Shown: one piece after another, positions 5,803 through 12,520 of the stretch
How the letters are laid out: every line of letters begins with the position of its first letter
How positions within the stretch are numbered: the stretch's first letter is position 1
Source: Thermococcus sp.
GTDB taxonomy: Archaea; Methanobacteriota_B; Thermococci; Thermococcales; Thermococcaceae
DNA length: 18,465 bases
Direction: 5' to 3'
NCBI GenBank assembly: GCA_026987155.1
Contig: JALSNG010000021.1
Span: forward strand, 1-18,465
The notes under the pieces: generated by a model
Database searches by the model: none
Seen by the model: the letters and a program-made list of their open reading frames with translations, nothing else
Told to the model about the DNA's origin: nothing
Translations under genes and position numbers: made by a program

Positions 5803-7109
5803 CATGGCTTCTCTTTGCCTTGGGCGTGTCTTTGATACTCGCGAAGATGGGGGACAGCTTAATTGAACGCTTCGAGCTCCCGGGCGTTCTTGGTGAGCTC
5901 CTAATGGGAATGATACTCGGCAACCTCGTCTATTTTGGCATCGTTGCGCCCCAGTACCTTCCCATAGTCAGCGGTCAGGGCTTCACGACGGACATGACGG
6001 CGGTGGCCAACTTCCTGGCCAAGTTGGGCATAATTTTTCTGCTCTTCCTCGGGGCCCTCGATACCGACATAAACCAACTCAAGAGAACAGGGGTTACTGC
6101 CACAGTCTCCACGGTTTTGGGTGTTTTTGTCCCCCTGCTCTTGGCGTGGTTCGCCCTCATGAAGATGGGCTACCCAAGCAGGGAGGCCTTTGCGGGAGGA
6201 GTTCTGCTGACGGCGACGAGTATTGGTTTAACCGTTAGAGTCATGATGGACTTGGGCGTTCTTAAGAGTGAAGTTGGTGCCGCGTCGCTGAGTGCGAGCG
6301 TCATGGATGATTTTCTTGGCATAGCCCTCGTGATATTTGCGGTTGGGAGTGGTAGCCTGGTTGAGTTGAGTCTTAAAATAGTTGCGTTCTTCCTGATAAC
6401 CGGTGTTGTGTGGTGGTTTCTCGTCGATTACTACATTGAGTTTGCCGAAAGGCTTCACGTGGAGAAGGGTATACTCGGAATGGCCATAGGGATGATGTTC
6501 CTCTTTGCGGCGTTGGCAGAGGGTTGGTTTGCCGCGGCCATAGAAGGTGCCTTCATGATGGGTCTCGTTCTCTCGAAGCTTCCGGAAGGCAAACGCCTCA
6601 TGGAAGACTTGAGGGCCATCGGCTACGGTCTCCTGATACCCTTCTTCTTCGTTCATACGGGGGCAATGCTCAACCTCACTGTGTTTGAAAACGCCAACGC
6701 CCTCGTCCTTGCCGCGGTCATGAGCACTATAGCCGTCGTGGGTAAGGTAATAGGCAGGGGTTTTGGAGCGTGGATTACCGCGTGGGGCCGCGGAAGGTCG
6801 TTTCTCTTTGCAAAGGAAAACTTCTGGATGTCCCTTCAGATGGGCATTGGTTCCGTTCCGAGGACTGAGGTAGCGCTCGTTGATCTGATGGTGGCCATCC
6901 ACGGTGGTGCAATTCCATCCAAGGACGCCCCGGAGTTCATAGCGGCCACCTTAATCTTCATTACGGTTTCGGTTCTCATAACACCGCCCCTGCTCAAATG
7001 GGCTTTCAGGAGGGAGATCGAGGAGAACAAGAGCCTCAAGGCCGCGAGGAAGATGGAACAGATAAAGGCCACAAAGGAGAGAATAAAGGAGGTGAAAGAG
7101 CGCGGTTAA
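5790..7109 (+). CDS. CPA2-type cation/proton antiporter (KefB/NapA-like)
   Basis: Membrane protein of 439 residues with about 12-13 hydrophobic segments. The N-terminal region, ALGVSLILAKMGDSLIERF followed by LPGVLGELLMGMILG, is typical of the CPA2 family. GIIFLLFLGALDTD follows, then the ion-binding helix with the acidic pair Asp173-Asp174 in SVMDDFLGIA. Two adjacent Asp residues are typical of electrogenic Na+/H+ exchangers of the NapA kind. The segment AIGYGLLIPFFFVHTGAML is also characteristic. The role is exchange of Na+ or K+ for H+ across the cytoplasmic membrane. Instead of the C-terminal Rossmann (TrkA-N) domain of KefB, there is only a highly charged tail of about 35 residues, REIEENKSLKAARKMEQIKA and beyond, likely a helix or coiled coil. 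The start overlaps the CBS gene, which may supply the missing regulatory domain. The gene ends in a four-base overlap with a convergent gene. Family is secure; the ion is not determined. Confidence 0.88.
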   Translation: METVTWLLFALGVSLILAKMGDSLIERFELPGVLGELLMGMILGNLVYFGIVAPQYLPIVSGQGFTTDMTAVANFLAKLGIIFLLFLGALDTDINQLKRTGVTATVSTVLGVFVPLLLAWFALMKMGYPSREAFAGGVLLTATSIGLTVRVMMDLGVLKSEVGAASLSASVMDDFLGIALVIFAVGSGSLVELSLKIVAFFLITGVVWWFLVDYYIEFAERLHVEKGILGMAIGMMFLFAALAEGWFAAAIEGAFMMGLVLSKLPEGKRLMEDLRAIGYGLLIPFFFVHTGAMLNLTVFENANALVLAAVMSTIAVVGKVIGRGFGAWITAWGRGRSFLFAKENFWMSLQMGIGSVPRTEVALVDLMVAIHGGAIPSKDAPEFIAATLIFITVSVLITPPLLKWAFRREIEENKSLKAARKMEQIKATKERIKEVKERG

Positions 7110-7573
7110 CCAAAGAAGGCCCCCATCATGTCCATTTCTTCTTCGCTCATCGACTTTATTCTGAACTCGGGGACCTCGGTTTTGAGTTTCTCGTATTCCT
7201 TCCCAGTTATCTCCTTTGCTTTCCCATCTTCGATCGCGTAGAAAACCCCGTGGTCATCGGTGCGGTAGGCAAAGAGGAATCTATCGACTTCGATGTCATC
7301 AAAGCTGACGAAGATTACGTTTCCACCGGTGTAGGGTCTCTTGCACTTGAAGGGAAAGCTCGAGGAGTTGAGCATCGCGTCACCCAAGGCCTGGTTGGCT
7401 TTCTCGCCGTTTATCTCCGTCCAGAACTTTTTCCCCTCGAAGTCACCTTCAACAACTATCAGGAACTTCTGCCCATCGAGTTCTACAATGGGTCCCTTCT
7501 TTGAGAGAATTTTGAAAAGGTCCACTACCGTCTCAGCGTTTCGCAGGGACGCTACAAATCCTTCAACCTTCAT
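7106..7573 (-). CDS. Unidentified small cytoplasmic protein
   Basis: Protein of 155 residues that I do not recognise. It has no signal peptide or membrane segment. It begins MKVEGFVASLRNAETVVDLF and is rich in alternating strands: a GPIVELDGQKFLIVVEGDF hairpin, then KFWTEINGEKANQALGDAML, then NVIFVSFDDIEVDRFLFAYR, VFYAIEDGKAKEITGKEYE and an acidic, Met-rich C-terminal tail. This looks like an alpha/beta domain with repeated beta hairpins, perhaps a small-ligand or protein-binding fold. I chose the ATG whose first base is 7573. It has GGTGA five bases upstream, and a TATA element at 7612-7605 predicts transcription from about 7582. Longer reading from 7585 or 7639 would start at or before that point. 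It is divergent from clc and convergent with the antiporter gene, the two stop codons sharing TTAA. No function can be assigned. Confidence 0.7.
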   Translation of the reverse strand: MKVEGFVASLRNAETVVDLFKILSKKGPIVELDGQKFLIVVEGDFEGKKFWTEINGEKANQALGDAMLNSSSFPFKCKRPYTGGNVIFVSFDDIEVDRFLFAYRTDDHGVFYAIEDGKAKEITGKEYEKLKTEVPEFRIKSMSEEEMDMMGAFFG

Positions 7574-7604
7574 GCAATTCACCATCCGCTCTTCGAGGGG
7601 AGGG

Positions 7605-7627
7605 TATAAAAGCTTAAGCTTTTTATG
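7605..7627. promoter_or_regulatory. Divergent promoter with 16-bp palindrome
   Basis: A perfect 16-base palindrome (7608-7623, centre GCTTAAGC flanked by AAAA and TTTT) overlaps TATA-like sequences on both sides. On the + strand TATAAAAG lies at 7605-7612; its complement CTTTTATA serves the minus strand. A second + strand candidate is CTTTTTAT at 7619-7626. It should drive the minus-strand small protein (start near 7582) and clc (start near 7633-7648). The palindrome could also be an operator. Confidence 0.5.
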
Positions 7628-7648
7628 TTCGAGGACCAACTCCTTTCG

Positions 7649-9370
7649 ATGAGCTCGAGGAGTCGATACGTCAAAAAGTGGGGTGTAGTGATAGTTTTCT
7701 CTATCATGGCGGGCTTAGTTGGAGGTTTGGGGGCGGTTCTTTTTAGAATTGCCATCTCTTTCGTCCACAGAATATTCTTTGATTGGATTCTCCCGAGAGT
7801 GACCTATGAGGTAGCAGGCGTTAACCTTGGCTATGCTCTCCTTCCCGCGTTTGGTGCTCTCATTGTGGCCATCTTTGTTCTCAGGTATCCTGAGATAAGG
7901 GGCAACGGTATTCCGGAGGTTATAGAGGCTGTAATCTTCAAGGGTGGGAACATTCCGGGCAGTTTTGCCGTTGTAAAGACCCTGGCAACGGCCGTAACCA
8001 TAGGTTCGGGCGGGAGCGTTGGGAGGGAGGGTCCAATAGGGTTCATAGGGGCCGCCTTAACCGCCATACTCGCCCGTTGGTTCAACCTATCCAAGGAGAT
8101 GAAGAAGCTCCTCGTTACCTGCGGGTTAGCGGCCGGAATAGCCGGCACCTTCAATACGCCACTGGCTGGAGCGATGTTTGCCCTTGAGGTAGTGTACATG
8201 GGGGCCTTCTCGATCAACCTCGTTCCGATTTTTGTGGCGGCCATAACCGGCAATGCACTCACCCTGGCTGTTCTCAAAAGGGCCGTGGAAATAGACATTC
8301 CCAGTGGGATAGGTCACAGCCTGCCCGAACTCCCCCTGTTCTTCATTCTCGGTCTGGCGATGGGTCTTCTGGCTGCCGCTTACGCGAGGTTCCTGTACGC
8401 GGTAATAGAGAGGTTCTCCAGAGCTGGACTTCCCGAGATAAGCAAACCGGTGCTCGGGGGCCTCGGGGTTGGTTTTGTGGGGATGTTTTTCCCCACCTAC
8501 GGCATCTTCGGAATAGGCTATGAAGGAATGAGGTTGGCTTTTTACGGGAGACTCACCGTAGGTTTGCTGGTTACACTTGCCTTGGCAAAGATGCTGGCAA
8601 CGGCCCTCACCCTTGGTTCTGGGCACAGTGGAGGCGTGTTTGCCCCCAGTCTCTACATAGGAACCATGTTTGGAGCGGCCTTTGGGGAAATTGTGAGGAT
8701 TCTTTTCCCAAGTTTTACCGTTAGCCCAGCCGTTTATGCTCTCGCTGGAATGGCAGCATTTTTCAGTGGCATGACCCAGGCCCCGTTGACCCAGATCCTC
8801 ATGGTCACAGAACTCACGAGAAGCTACGCCGTTCTGCCACCGGTCATGACGTCTGCAACCATAGGATTCCTCACCGCAAGGTTCTTCCTTGGAGGGGAGT
8901 CGATATACACCCTTAAGCTCCGGATGAAGGGCTATCACGTGAAGACGGGAAAACCGGTTATACTTGAGACGATCTCCGTGGGGGAGGTCATGACCACCAC
9001 ACCGGTCTATGTTCACAAGGATGATACATTGCTTGACGTTGAGCACCTTATAAGCGAGACTGGGCATGATTGCTTCCCAGTTGTTGATGAGGACATGAGG
9101 GTGGTTGGGGTCATAGGTGTGAGGGACCTGCTTAAAAAACCAACCTCTCTAAAGAGGATGAGGGTTGAGCGTTTTCTGAACTCCAGACCCTTTGCAGTTA
9201 CATACCCAACGGAAACCGCGGAAGATGCCTTCGAGAAGCTCATGGAGTTTGACATGAACCTTCTCCCCGTTGTCAGGTCCGAGAGCGACCCGACACTCGT
9301 GGGGGTGATAACAAAGAAGGACATCTATAAGGCATATTACCGGGGCCTGGAGGGGATGTACATAGAGTGA
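7649..9370 (+). CDS. ClC chloride channel/transporter with fused CBS pair
   Basis: Membrane protein of 573 residues: a ClC pore (about 1-430) plus two C-terminal CBS domains (about 444-505 and 510-570). The anion-site motifs are all present: GNGIPE (85-90), GREGP with the gating glutamate Glu127, and GSGHSGGVFAP (323-333). The family consensus for the first motif is GSGIP; here Asn86 replaces the central Ser. The helix PLAGAMFALEVVYMGAF carries Glu180-Val181 where the E. coli exchanger has Glu202-Glu203, so the internal proton glutamate is Val. This is the state found in ClC channels and suggests passive or poorly proton-coupled Cl- movement. I prefer the ATG at 7649 over the one at 7625, because the latter lies within the likely promoter and has no Shine-Dalgarno. 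The CBS domains probably bind an adenine nucleotide. endoQ follows after nine bases. Family is secure; transport mode is inferred. Confidence 0.92.
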   Translation: MSSRSRYVKKWGVVIVFSIMAGLVGGLGAVLFRIAISFVHRIFFDWILPRVTYEVAGVNLGYALLPAFGALIVAIFVLRYPEIRGNGIPEVIEAVIFKGGNIPGSFAVVKTLATAVTIGSGGSVGREGPIGFIGAALTAILARWFNLSKEMKKLLVTCGLAAGIAGTFNTPLAGAMFALEVVYMGAFSINLVPIFVAAITGNALTLAVLKRAVEIDIPSGIGHSLPELPLFFILGLAMGLLAAAYARFLYAVIERFSRAGLPEISKPVLGGLGVGFVGMFFPTYGIFGIGYEGMRLAFYGRLTVGLLVTLALAKMLATALTLGSGHSGGVFAPSLYIGTMFGAAFGEIVRILFPSFTVSPAVYALAGMAAFFSGMTQAPLTQILMVTELTRSYAVLPPVMTSATIGFLTARFFLGGESIYTLKLRMKGYHVKTGKPVILETISVGEVMTTTPVYVHKDDTLLDVEHLISETGHDCFPVVDEDMRVVGVIGVRDLLKKPTSLKRMRVERFLNSRPFAVTYPTETAEDAFEKLMEFDMNLLPVVRSESDPTLVGVITKKDIYKAYYRGLEGMYIE

Positions 9371-9379
9371 GGTGGTCTC

Positions 9380-10639
9380 ATGCTGATAGATGCGGACCTT
9401 CATATACACTCGCGTTACTCAAAGGCTGTTTCGAAGGCCATGACATTCCCCAACCTCGCCGAGAACGCTCGTTTCAAGGGGCTTGGTTTGGTTGGAACGG
9501 GCGATATCCTGAACCCCCGGTGGGAATCGGAGCTGTTGGAGTACTCTGAAAAAGTTGGGGATGGAACCTACGAGATAAGTGGAGTTCGTTTCATTCTAAC
9601 TGCTGAAGTCGAGGATAATAAGCGCGTTCATCACGTTATGATTTTCCCGAGCATCGATACAGTCAGGGAGATGCGGAACGTTCTACAGGCGTATTCAAAC
9701 GACATCGACACCGAGGGAAGACCACACCTTAACCTCTCGGCAGCTGAGATAGCAGACCTTGCGAACGAGCTTGGCGTCCTTATAGGGCCGGCTCACGCCT
9801 TTACTCCATGGACAAGCCTCTACAAGGAATACGATTCACTTAAAGAAGCTTATGGAAATGCTAAAATCCACTTCTTGGAGCTGGGCCTCTCCGCCGATTC
9901 GGAGATGGCCGACATGATAAAGGCTCACCACAGGCTTACTTACCTGAGCAACAGTGATGCCCACTCGCCGATGCCCCACCGTTTGGGGAGGGAGTTCAAC
10001 CGCTTCGAGATCTTGGAGGCCACCTTTGAAGAGGTGCGAAAGGCGATTCTTAAGAGGGGGGGCAGAAAAATAGTCCTCAACGCGGGCCTTGACCCGAGAC
10101 TCGGTAAATACCACCTCACAGCCTGCTCGCGCTGTTATGCGAAGTATTCGCTGGGGGAGGCGAGGGCGCTTAGATGGAGGTGTCCCAAGTGCGGGGGAAG
10201 AATAAAGAAGGGAGTCCGCGATAGAATCCTCGAATTAGCCGATACGGACGAGAGGCCAGAGGACAGACCGCCTTATCTCAGGCTCGCACCCTTGGCGGAG
10301 ATAATTGCAATGGTGATAGGTAAGGGCGTTGAGACGAAAGCCGTTAGGTTGGTCTGGGAGCGCTTTTTGCGCGAGTTTGGAAGCGAGATAAGGGTCCTGG
10401 TTGATGCCCCTATTAAGGATCTCGCCGGAGTTCACGAGGACGTTGCCAAAGCGGTTTGGGCCTACAGAAACGAAAAGCTAATAGTGGTCCCCGGTGGAGG
10501 GGGAAAATACGGAGAGATAAAACTGCCCGATGAGATTAGAAAGGCGAGTATAGGGGAACTAAATGAGATAGTAGTTTCATTTCCAGAAGAAAAACCGAAA
10601 CAGAGAAGCATAACAGAGTTCATGGGGGTGAAACGTTGA
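9380..10639 (+). CDS. endoQ: Endonuclease Q (EndoQ), PHP-domain DNA repair nuclease
   Basis: Protein of 419 residues matching the Thermococcales EndoQ family (formerly TIGR00375). The enzyme nicks DNA on the 5' side of deaminated bases (deoxyinosine, uracil, xanthine) and abasic sites. An N-terminal PHP phosphoesterase domain shows the metal motif DADLHIHSRYS (Asp6, His8, His10) and later SNSDAHS (Asp193, His195). A four-cysteine zinc site follows: Cys249, Cys252, Cys268 and Cys271. A C-terminal alpha/beta domain ends in QRSITEFM (from Gln408), a good PIP box for binding PCNA, as reported for the Pyrococcus/Thermococcus enzyme. The ATG at 9380 has GAGGTGG six bases upstream and starts nine bases after clc. 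The stop overlaps the TTG start of thiL. Co-transcription with clc and thiL probably reflects compact genome organisation more than shared function. Confidence in identity is high. Confidence 0.92.
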   Translation: MLIDADLHIHSRYSKAVSKAMTFPNLAENARFKGLGLVGTGDILNPRWESELLEYSEKVGDGTYEISGVRFILTAEVEDNKRVHHVMIFPSIDTVREMRNVLQAYSNDIDTEGRPHLNLSAAEIADLANELGVLIGPAHAFTPWTSLYKEYDSLKEAYGNAKIHFLELGLSADSEMADMIKAHHRLTYLSNSDAHSPMPHRLGREFNRFEILEATFEEVRKAILKRGGRKIVLNAGLDPRLGKYHLTACSRCYAKYSLGEARALRWRCPKCGGRIKKGVRDRILELADTDERPEDRPPYLRLAPLAEIIAMVIGKGVETKAVRLVWERFLREFGSEIRVLVDAPIKDLAGVHEDVAKAVWAYRNEKLIVVPGGGGKYGEIKLPDEIRKASIGELNEIVVSFPEEKPKQRSITEFMGVKR

Positions 10640-11586
10640 GGGAATCCGAGGTGATTTCCACTTTCCTGAGGTACCTTAAGAGGCAAGGGGACTTACCTCT
10701 TGGCGACGATGCGGGGGCTATAAAACTTAGGGATAGATGGTTAGTGGCGACAAACGACATGCTGGTTGGAAAAACGGACGTTCCGGGCATAATGACTCCC
10801 AGACAAGTGGGGTTCAAGGCCGTAACCATGAACCTGAGCGACGTTGCTGCCATGGGCGCGAGGCCGATAGGATTCCTCTTCTCGCTTGGCATTACGTCCG
10901 ACTTGGATAGTGACTACATTGAAGGGATAGCAAAGGGGATTGGGGAGGCCCTCGACTTTTACAAAGTTCCCGTTTTGAGTGCCGACACCAACGAGGCTGA
11001 TGATCTTGTTATAGATGGAATGGCCATCGGAACCACCAAAAGACTGCTTCCGCGGTCTGGAGCTAAACCTGGGGACTTGGTCTGCGTTACTGGGGACCTT
11101 GGAAGGGCTCTGGCAGGCTATCTCGTCTGGAGGGATGACCTTGAGGTTGGGGGTAGGGTTAAGGATGCCCTCTACGAAAGGTTTCTTGAGCCTAAGGCGA
11201 GGGTTGAGGAGGGTGTTGTCCTTTCAGCGGTCGCGAGCTCTGCAATAGATGTTAGTGACGGCCTTGCTAAGGAGCTGAACATTTTATCAGAGCGGAGCGG
11301 GGTCAAGATATGTGTTGATGCCTGGAAGCTTCCGGTGAGGGAGGAAGTCATTCGGGTTTCTGAGATTTTGGGTCTCGATGTCCATAAGTTGGCCCTTGCG
11401 AGTGGGGAGGAATTTGAGATTCTGTTCACTTTGCCCGAAGACCTTCTCGAGGGGCTCACATTTGATTGCACCGTGATAGGTAGGGTCTTCGAAGGCAACG
11501 GGGTCTATCTAATGGATAGGGGGCGTGCTGAGAAGCTCCCTCCCTTGGGCTGGGAGCACATGGTTCCGCGGGGGAGCTGGTATTGA
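10636..11586 (+). CDS. thiL: Thiamine-monophosphate kinase ThiL
   Basis: ATP-dependent kinase of 316 residues that phosphorylates thiamine monophosphate to thiamine diphosphate, the last step of coenzyme synthesis. It belongs to the PurM/ThiL superfamily. The N-terminal Mg-ATP motif is LGDDAGAI (Asp24, Asp25). TPRQVGFKAVTMNLSDVAAM is the typical first-domain helix, and a SADTNEAD segment stands in the place of the usual GGDTT motif. The late signature SAIDVSDGLAKELNIL contains the second Asp pair region. The start is a TTG at 10636, which overlaps the endoQ stop (TTGA), with GGGGGTG about five bases upstream. No later in-frame ATG gives a better Shine-Dalgarno without removing the conserved N-terminus. 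It is the last gene of the clc-endoQ-thiL unit. I see no TPP riboswitch before it, and the gene overlap leaves no room for one. Confidence 0.93.
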   Translation: MRESEVISTFLRYLKRQGDLPLGDDAGAIKLRDRWLVATNDMLVGKTDVPGIMTPRQVGFKAVTMNLSDVAAMGARPIGFLFSLGITSDLDSDYIEGIAKGIGEALDFYKVPVLSADTNEADDLVIDGMAIGTTKRLLPRSGAKPGDLVCVTGDLGRALAGYLVWRDDLEVGGRVKDALYERFLEPKARVEEGVVLSAVASSAIDVSDGLAKELNILSERSGVKICVDAWKLPVREEVIRVSEILGLDVHKLALASGEEFEILFTLPEDLLEGLTFDCTVIGRVFEGNGVYLMDRGRAEKLPPLGWEHMVPRGSWY

Positions 11587-11602
11587 AGGTTGTTCCGATA
11601 AC

Positions 11603-11624
11603 ATTTTAAGACTCCTTGCGGAGT
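11603..11624 (+). promoter_or_regulatory. Weak promoter candidate and small hairpin before the glycan operon
   Basis: In the 55-base gap after thiL, ATTTTAAG (11603-11610) is a possible TATA element. ACTCC-TTGC-GGAGT (11611-11624) is a perfect 5-base stem with a four-base loop. GGGGGTAGG (11625-11633) is a likely Shine-Dalgarno for the ATG at 11642. There is no clear BRE, so the downstream operon may instead be reached by read-through from thiL. Confidence 0.3.
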
Positions 11625-11641
11625 GGGGGTAGGTTGTAACT

Positions 11642-12520
11642 ATGATTGAGGGCATCATTAATTCCGCTGGGGAGTATTTTTCCGTGCTCGGGAACGCATC
11701 CCTGTGCTACGTCGCCCTTGCTTTCTTCACATATTACATTAGTGTTCTCCTCTACGCTCTGCGCTGGAAACTCGTCCTAAAAAGCTTGGGGAGGGACGTT
11801 CCCTTTGGGGAGCTCGTAAAGGCGATACTCGCCTCCATTTTCATGAACAACGTTACCCCCCTCAGTAGGAGTGGAGGGGAGCTCCTAAGGGTGGCCTGGG
11901 TTTCCAGGAGGGCGAGCGTTCCGTCGGGAATCTCCGCGATTAGCATAGTTTACGAGAGGATCCTTGAGACCATACCGGTTTTCATGCTCTTCATGTTGGG
12001 CGCCGCCTATTTTTCAAGGGAGTCACTTCCCTTAATAGCCGTTGGACTGGTTGGAGTTGCGCTTCTCTGGTTCAGGTGGGACTCCTTTGTTAGGATCTCC
12101 CTCCGCCTCTTCAAAACAGAAGTAGGTGAAGGGGAGATAGATGGGATCGTGGGGTTGAGGAGCTGTCGCGAGGTAAACCTCGCCGGCGTTGGACTGAGCT
12201 CCCTTGTGTGGCTCCTCGATGTTGTGAGGCTGAAGCTCATAGCGATGGCCCTGGGTTTAAGCTTAAGCTGGGGTTTCGTGGCCCTCGTTTCGGTGGCAAA
12301 CCTGCTCTTTGGGCTCGTAGCCTTCACCCCCGGGGGAGTTGGCATTATCGAGGGTGGCCTGGTGGGAACCCTCGCCCACTTTGGGGTCCCGTTTCCCTTT
12401 GCCGTCTCCATGACCCTCGTGGAGAGGTTCGTTTCATACGTTGTTAGCACCATAGTTGGTCTCATTGTCCTTGTATCCTCTGGAGGGGTTGAAATATGGA
12501 GGGCCTTAAAATCGCAATAG
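11642..12520 (+). CDS. Flippase-like UPF0104 / LPG-synthase-TM family membrane protein
   Basis: Integral membrane protein of 292 residues with about seven or eight hydrophobic segments. It belongs to the COG0392/UPF0104 group, whose signatures can be seen in order: ALRWKLVLKSLG near residue 40, FMNNVTPLSRSGGELLRV near 64-81, SIVYERILE near 100, and FTPGGVGIIEGG near 228. The same domain forms the membrane part of bacterial lysylphosphatidylglycerol synthases and of archaeal AglD-like glycosyltransferases, where it is thought to handle lipid-linked substrates. Here it stands alone, without a catalytic soluble domain, and is likely involved in moving or presenting a polar lipid. The last 25 bases overlap the start of a glycosyltransferase gene, so translation of the two is probably coupled. 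The ATG at 11642 follows a purine-rich stretch, GGGGGTAGG. Membership in the family is clear; the biochemical role is inferred. Confidence 0.8.
   Translation: MIEGIINSAGEYFSVLGNASLCYVALAFFTYYISVLLYALRWKLVLKSLGRDVPFGELVKAILASIFMNNVTPLSRSGGELLRVAWVSRRASVPSGISAISIVYERILETIPVFMLFMLGAAYFSRESLPLIAVGLVGVALLWFRWDSFVRISLRLFKTEVGEGEIDGIVGLRSCREVNLAGVGLSSLVWLLDVVRLKLIAMALGLSLSWGFVALVSVANLLFGLVAFTPGGVGIIEGGLVGTLAHFGVPFPFAVSMTLVERFVSYVVSTIVGLIVLVSSGGVEIWRALKSQ

Noticed and set aside
6998..7504. 168-codon + strand open frame across the convergent gene junction
   Set aside because: It covers the end of the antiporter out of frame and then the antisense of the small minus-strand gene. The latter has a promoter and Shine-Dalgarno; this frame has neither.
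8126..9067. 313-codon minus-strand open frame opposite clc
   Set aside because: The + strand encodes clear ClC and CBS motifs here. The antisense product is rich in His, Gly and Lys with no recognisable domain.
10560..10640. TPP riboswitch or regulatory leader before thiL
   Set aside because: thiL starts inside the endoQ stop codon, so there is no leader, and I found no thi-box-like sequence.
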